Assembly (NCBI GenBank): GCA_937873255.1
Contig: CALMVM010000529.1
Span: 1 to 11,024 of the forward strand
Direction of reading: 5' to 3'
Source of the DNA: an uncultured Verrucomicrobiota bacterium
GTDB taxonomy: Bacteria > Verrucomicrobiota > Verrucomicrobiia > Chthoniobacterales > SZAS-18
Length of the DNA: 11,024 nt
The translations under genes and the position numbers were made by a program. Under the pieces are notes generated by a model that saw only the letters and a program-made list of their open reading frames with translations, ran no database searches and was not told the origin of the DNA. Below, piece after piece: positions 7,918 through 11,024 of this stretch (positions are counted from its first letter, which is position 1; each line of letters starts with the position of its first letter).

Positions 7918-10509
7918 ATGTCCGCGTCGTCGCTTTTCGCTCGCCTCGCCTCGCCCTTCACGGCTTACACGCACTGGCTGCACACGCGCTGGCCGGCGGG
8001 CACCGTGGAGCATTTGCCGGAAGTCGGCCCGGATGGTGAGACCAGGCTGCCGGGCGTGCGGATCGTCGGTGATCTGGGCGGGGTTCCGCTCCTGAAATTC
8101 TCTTCGGACAGTGGCGCACGCGCGGTGCAGGCGATGGTGAAGGAGCCGGATTTCAAGCGGAACACTGGAGGCGGCGATGCGCTGGACCTCGTCATCATCG
8201 GAGGCGGCGTCTCGGGAATTGCGGCGGCGCTGGAAGCGAAAAAGGCAGGAGTAAATTTCCAGGTTGGCGAGGCGGCGGAGCCGTTTACTACGGTCGTCAA
8301 TTTTCCCAAGGCGAAACCGATCTACACGTACCCCACCGACATGAAGCCGGCGGGCGAGCTGCAATTTCACGGTGACGTGAAGGAAGCGTTGCTCGACGAG
8401 TTGCAAAAGCAACGACAGGACGCCGGGATCGAAGTCACCAACGCCCGCGCCGAGCGCGTCGAGTCCGGCGGCGACGGCGTGACGGTTCACTTCGCCGAGG
8501 ACAAACCACAACCGGTCAAAGCACGGAGGGTGATCGTGGCCATCGGCAAGAGTGGCGACTTCCGGCGACTGGGCGTGCCGGGCGAAGACCTCGACAAGGT
8601 CTCCAATCGCCTGCATGACCCGAAAGACTTTTCCGGCAAGAACCTGCTCGTGGTCGGCGGCGGCGACTCGGCGTTGGAAGCTGCCATCGCACTCGGCGGG
8701 GCGGGAGCGAACGTCACGGTGAGCTACCGAAAGAAGGAGTTCAGCCGCCCCAAATCCGAAAATGTCGACAAGCTCAAGGCCCTGGAGCGCGATCCGAATA
8801 CCAACCCACAGGTAGAGCAGCCGCAATCTCAGAACGAAGGCACCGCCAACACGAGCGGCGCGCGCGACAAACGGGGAGGTGGTTCGGTCGTGCTCGCCAT
8901 GGAAAGCGAGGTCACGCGCATCGAACCCGACCAGGTCACGCTCAAAGACGCCAACGGCGAGTGCACGTTGGACAACGATTTCGTTTTCACGCTGATTGGC
9001 CGGGAAGCGCCGCTTGCTTTTTTCCGGCGCTCGGGGCTGCCAATCCGCAACGAATGGACGTGGTGGAAGGTGCTGGGCTGCGTGGCGTTCGTAGTGTTCT
9101 GCTTCCTTTTCTACCATTGGAAAGGAGGGCACCCGCAGGAGTTCACCATCGGCGGGAAATCGCTCCAGCAAATTGCCGGCGAACACCAATGGTTCCCGCT
9201 GAATCTACCCGCGATGTTGGAACACTCCGGCGGACAACTCGCGGAGTGGTCGAACCACGAGGGCAACCTCCTTTACACGATCAAGAAGGGCATGGGTGAC
9301 CCTTCGTGGTACTATGGATTCGTTTATTCGGTGATCGTCGTGGTTTTCGGCGTCCGGCGCATCCGGCGGCGGCGCACGCCCTACGTCACCTGGCAGACGG
9401 TCACGCTGATGGCGATCCAGGTCATCCCGCTATTTCTGTTACCCGATCTGGTCCTGCCGTGGATGGGACGCAACGGTTGGTTCGAGCCGGGACATCCATT
9501 GCGCTGGATCGCCGACCAACTCTTCGAGTCCTACGACGGCCTGCGCGGCCACGAACGCGCCTACTGGCGCAGCATCGGCTTTCTGCTCGCGTGGCCGCTG
9601 CTCGTCTACAACGTCTTCACCGAACAACCCAACTACGCGTGGCTGGGCATCTCCTTCGTGCAGACGTTCGTCCTGATCCCGTTCATCGTCTGGCGCTGGG
9701 GAAAAGGAGCATACTGCGGCTGGCTCTGCACCTGTGGCGCGCTGGCGGAAACCCTCGGCGACGCCCACCGCCGCAAGATGCCGCACGGCCCCGGCTGGAA
9801 CCGCCTCAACATGCTTGGCCAAGCCGTGCTCGCCTTCGCCTTTGCGCTGCTCGGCCTGCGCATCGCCGGTTGGACGATGGGTCCGCAGTCGCTGCCGTCG
9901 GTCTGGTTCAAGCGCGGCTTCGAGACCCTGCCTTATCTGAACTACGGCTGGTCGGTGGACCTGTTCCTGAGCGGGGTGCTTGGGATCGGTCTCTACTTCT
10001 GGTTCAGCGGGCGGACGTGGTGCCGGTTCGCGTGTCCGCTGGCGGCATTGATGCACATTTACGCGCGCTTCTCGCGGTTCCGCATCTTCGCCGAAAAATC
10101 GAAATGCATCTCGTGCAACGTCTGCACGAGCGTCTGCCATCAGGGTATCGACATCATGAGTTTCGCCAACAAGGGCGAGCCGATGGCCGACCCGCAATGC
10201 GTGCGCTGTTCGGCCTGCGTGCAGGAATGCCCCACGGGCGTGCTCTCTTTCGGACGCTACGGCGGCAACGACGGCAAGAAAATCCTCCTCGACCGCCTGC
10301 CCGCCTCGCCCGTGCGCATGAAGGAACACGCCTCGGCCAATGACCGATGTCTGGATCGACACCGACCCGTCCATCGGCGTGCCGTTCCACGAGGCCGACG
10401 ATGGATTCGCTCTGATCCAGGCGTTCCACAGTCCCAAACTCCGCATCCGCGGCCTCAGCACGACCTACGGCAACGCCTCCCTTGCCACGACCACGCGCAT
10501 CGCCCGTGA
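7918..10509 (+). CDS. Fused NAD(P)/FAD oxidoreductase and NapH/NosR-like 4Fe-4S membrane protein
   Basis: The 863-residue protein joins two modules. Residues 88-360 form a thioredoxin-reductase/YpdA-like flavoprotein: FAD site LVIIGGGVSGIAAA (91-104), KPIYTYPTDMKPAG (133-146), NAD(P) site LLVVGGGDSALEAA (243-256), and an FAD-closing segment ending TLIGREAP (358-365). The CxxC redox pair of thioredoxin reductase is missing, so it is probably not a disulfide reductase. A variable linker spans 289-323. About seven hydrophobic segments follow (384-400, 463-478, 491-513, 550-567, 573-593, 631-650, 679-697). Cysteine motifs are CGWLCTC (600-606), CRFACP (702-707) and two ferredoxin clusters, CISCNVCTSVCH (730-741) and CVRCSACVQECP (761-772), as in NapH/NosR/RdxA-type electron carriers. 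Likely role: moving electrons from cytoplasmic NAD(P)H to membrane or iron-sulfur partners. With the flavin domain and clusters both cytoplasmic, seven crossings is one too many, so 491-513 may not cross fully. It begins 9 bases after the GT2 gene. Family-like sequence ends near residue 803; the last 56 residues overlap the next gene. Confidence 0.85.
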   Translation: MSASSLFARLASPFTAYTHWLHTRWPAGTVEHLPEVGPDGETRLPGVRIVGDLGGVPLLKFSSDSGARAVQAMVKEPDFKRNTGGGDALDLVIIGGGVSGIAAALEAKKAGVNFQVGEAAEPFTTVVNFPKAKPIYTYPTDMKPAGELQFHGDVKEALLDELQKQRQDAGIEVTNARAERVESGGDGVTVHFAEDKPQPVKARRVIVAIGKSGDFRRLGVPGEDLDKVSNRLHDPKDFSGKNLLVVGGGDSALEAAIALGGAGANVTVSYRKKEFSRPKSENVDKLKALERDPNTNPQVEQPQSQNEGTANTSGARDKRGGGSVVLAMESEVTRIEPDQVTLKDANGECTLDNDFVFTLIGREAPLAFFRRSGLPIRNEWTWWKVLGCVAFVVFCFLFYHWKGGHPQEFTIGGKSLQQIAGEHQWFPLNLPAMLEHSGGQLAEWSNHEGNLLYTIKKGMGDPSWYYGFVYSVIVVVFGVRRIRRRRTPYVTWQTVTLMAIQVIPLFLLPDLVLPWMGRNGWFEPGHPLRWIADQLFESYDGLRGHERAYWRSIGFLLAWPLLVYNVFTEQPNYAWLGISFVQTFVLIPFIVWRWGKGAYCGWLCTCGALAETLGDAHRRKMPHGPGWNRLNMLGQAVLAFAFALLGLRIAGWTMGPQSLPSVWFKRGFETLPYLNYGWSVDLFLSGVLGIGLYFWFSGRTWCRFACPLAALMHIYARFSRFRIFAEKSKCISCNVCTSVCHQGIDIMSFANKGEPMADPQCVRCSACVQECPTGVLSFGRYGGNDGKKILLDRLPASPVRMKEHASANDRCLDRHRPVHRRAVPRGRRWIRSDPGVPQSQTPHPRPQHDLRQRLPCHDHAHRP

Positions 10510-11024
10510 GATGGCCGGGCGCTTCGGCGGCCCCGCCGGGATCGACGCCGCGCATGTCCACCCCGGCGCATCCTCCGCGCGCGAACTCGGCAAACCCACC
10601 GCCGCCACCGAAGCCCTCCACGTCGCGCTCGCCGAACGCCCGCTCACCTACCTCGAACGCGTGATCTTCGTGGGCGGGCGCACGCCCGGCACGCGCTTCC
10701 GCGCCGGACGGTGGAACCCGTACGAGTTCACCGACGGCAACTTCCACAAGGATAATGCCGCCGCCGCCGTCCTCTTGGCCTCCGCCATCCCCCTGACGCT
10801 CGTGCCCGTCGAATGCGCCCTACAGCTCCTGCTCACCCCCGCCGAACTCCGCCGCCTCGGCCGCGAGGGCGGCGAACCCGGCCGTTACCTGGCTACAAAG
10901 GGCCGCCTCTGGATGAACCTCTGGCGGTTCTGTTTCGCCGTGCCGGGCGCGGTGATCTTCGATTGTTTCGCCGTTCTGGCCGCGACGCACCCGCATCTCT
11001 TGGAAACCGAACTCCGCCACGCCG
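10340..11024 (+). CDS. Nucleoside-hydrolase-like protein (IunH family), 3' end beyond window
   Basis: The first 228 residues are present; the frame is open at the right edge. The N-terminus VWIDTDPSIGV, then EADDGFALIQAF (18-29), corresponds to the calcium-binding DTDxGxDDA motif of inosine-uridine nucleoside hydrolases, with an insertion between DTDP and DD. GLSTTYGNAS (38-47), RVIFVGG (107-113), the NFHKDNAAAAVLLAS segment (134-148, in place of EFNxxxDPEAA), LTLVPVE (152-158) and FDCFAVLA (207-214, the place of the C-terminal HDPxA metal-binding Asp) follow in family order. Canonical members hydrolyse the N-glycosidic bond of ribonucleosides in the cytosol for base salvage. Between L105 and E106 the block that normally carries the GPLTN motif is absent in frame, so activity is doubtful. 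The start is fixed by the DTDP motif only six residues in. It overlaps the oxidoreductase gene by 170 bases in another frame. Confidence 0.82.
   Translation, partial: MTDVWIDTDPSIGVPFHEADDGFALIQAFHSPKLRIRGLSTTYGNASLATTTRIAREMAGRFGGPAGIDAAHVHPGASSARELGKPTAATEALHVALAERPLTYLERVIFVGGRTPGTRFRAGRWNPYEFTDGNFHKDNAAAAVLLASAIPLTLVPVECALQLLLTPAELRRLGREGGEPGRYLATKGRLWMNLWRFCFAVPGAVIFDCFAVLAATHPHLLETELRHA

Noticed and set aside
7912..9189. 425-codon open frame on the minus strand inside the oxidoreductase gene
   Set aside because: It covers the two Rossmann motifs read on the other strand and shows only antisense-type composition.

Overview
This GC-rich window carries six protein-coding genes and no recognisable RNA gene, mobile element or CRISPR array. 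The gene content is long secreted BNR/VPS10-type beta-propellers, a GT-C/GT2 glycosyltransferase pair, and a flavoprotein fused to a membrane polyferredoxin. None of the six starts has a clear Shine-Dalgarno sequence. Together these suggest a Gram-negative bacterium of the Planctomycetes-Verrucomicrobia-Chlamydiae group, most likely a verrucomicrobium. That assignment is inference from family distribution, not from a marker gene.

Layout. Positions 1-2519 (minus strand) hold a large exported protein with many Asp-box (BNR) repeats, whose 3' end lies beyond the left edge. A 138 bp divergent spacer separates it from a second exported propeller protein of the sortilin/VPS10 type on the plus strand (2658-5372). 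A 340 bp spacer follows, with no convincing gene but a perfect 7 bp inverted repeat just before the next start. From 5713 to the right edge four plus-strand genes are packed closely enough to be one transcription unit: a polytopic GT-C glycosyltransferase (5713-7041), a cytosolic GT2 glycosyltransferase 12 bp later (7054-7908), a large NAD(P)/FAD plus 4Fe-4S membrane oxidoreductase 9 bp later (7918-10509), and a nucleoside-hydrolase-like protein that overlaps it (10340 to beyond the right edge).

How they may work together. The two glycosyltransferases make a plausible pair: the GT2 enzyme could charge a polyprenyl-phosphate carrier, and the GT-C membrane enzyme could use that lipid-linked sugar on the periplasmic side. 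The flavoprotein-ferredoxin protein would take electrons from NAD(P)H in the cytoplasm and pass them to membrane or cytosolic iron-sulfur centres; its final partner cannot be read here. The nucleoside-hydrolase-like gene has no evident link to either.

The points most worth a second look are the 3' end of the oxidoreductase gene, which runs 170 nt into the hydrolase gene in another frame; what looks like a clean in-frame loss of the conserved GPLTN block in the hydrolase-like protein; a proline/lysine-rich insert in the VPS10-type propeller; and changed acidic motifs in the GT2 enzyme. No wholly new system was found that the sequence alone can support.
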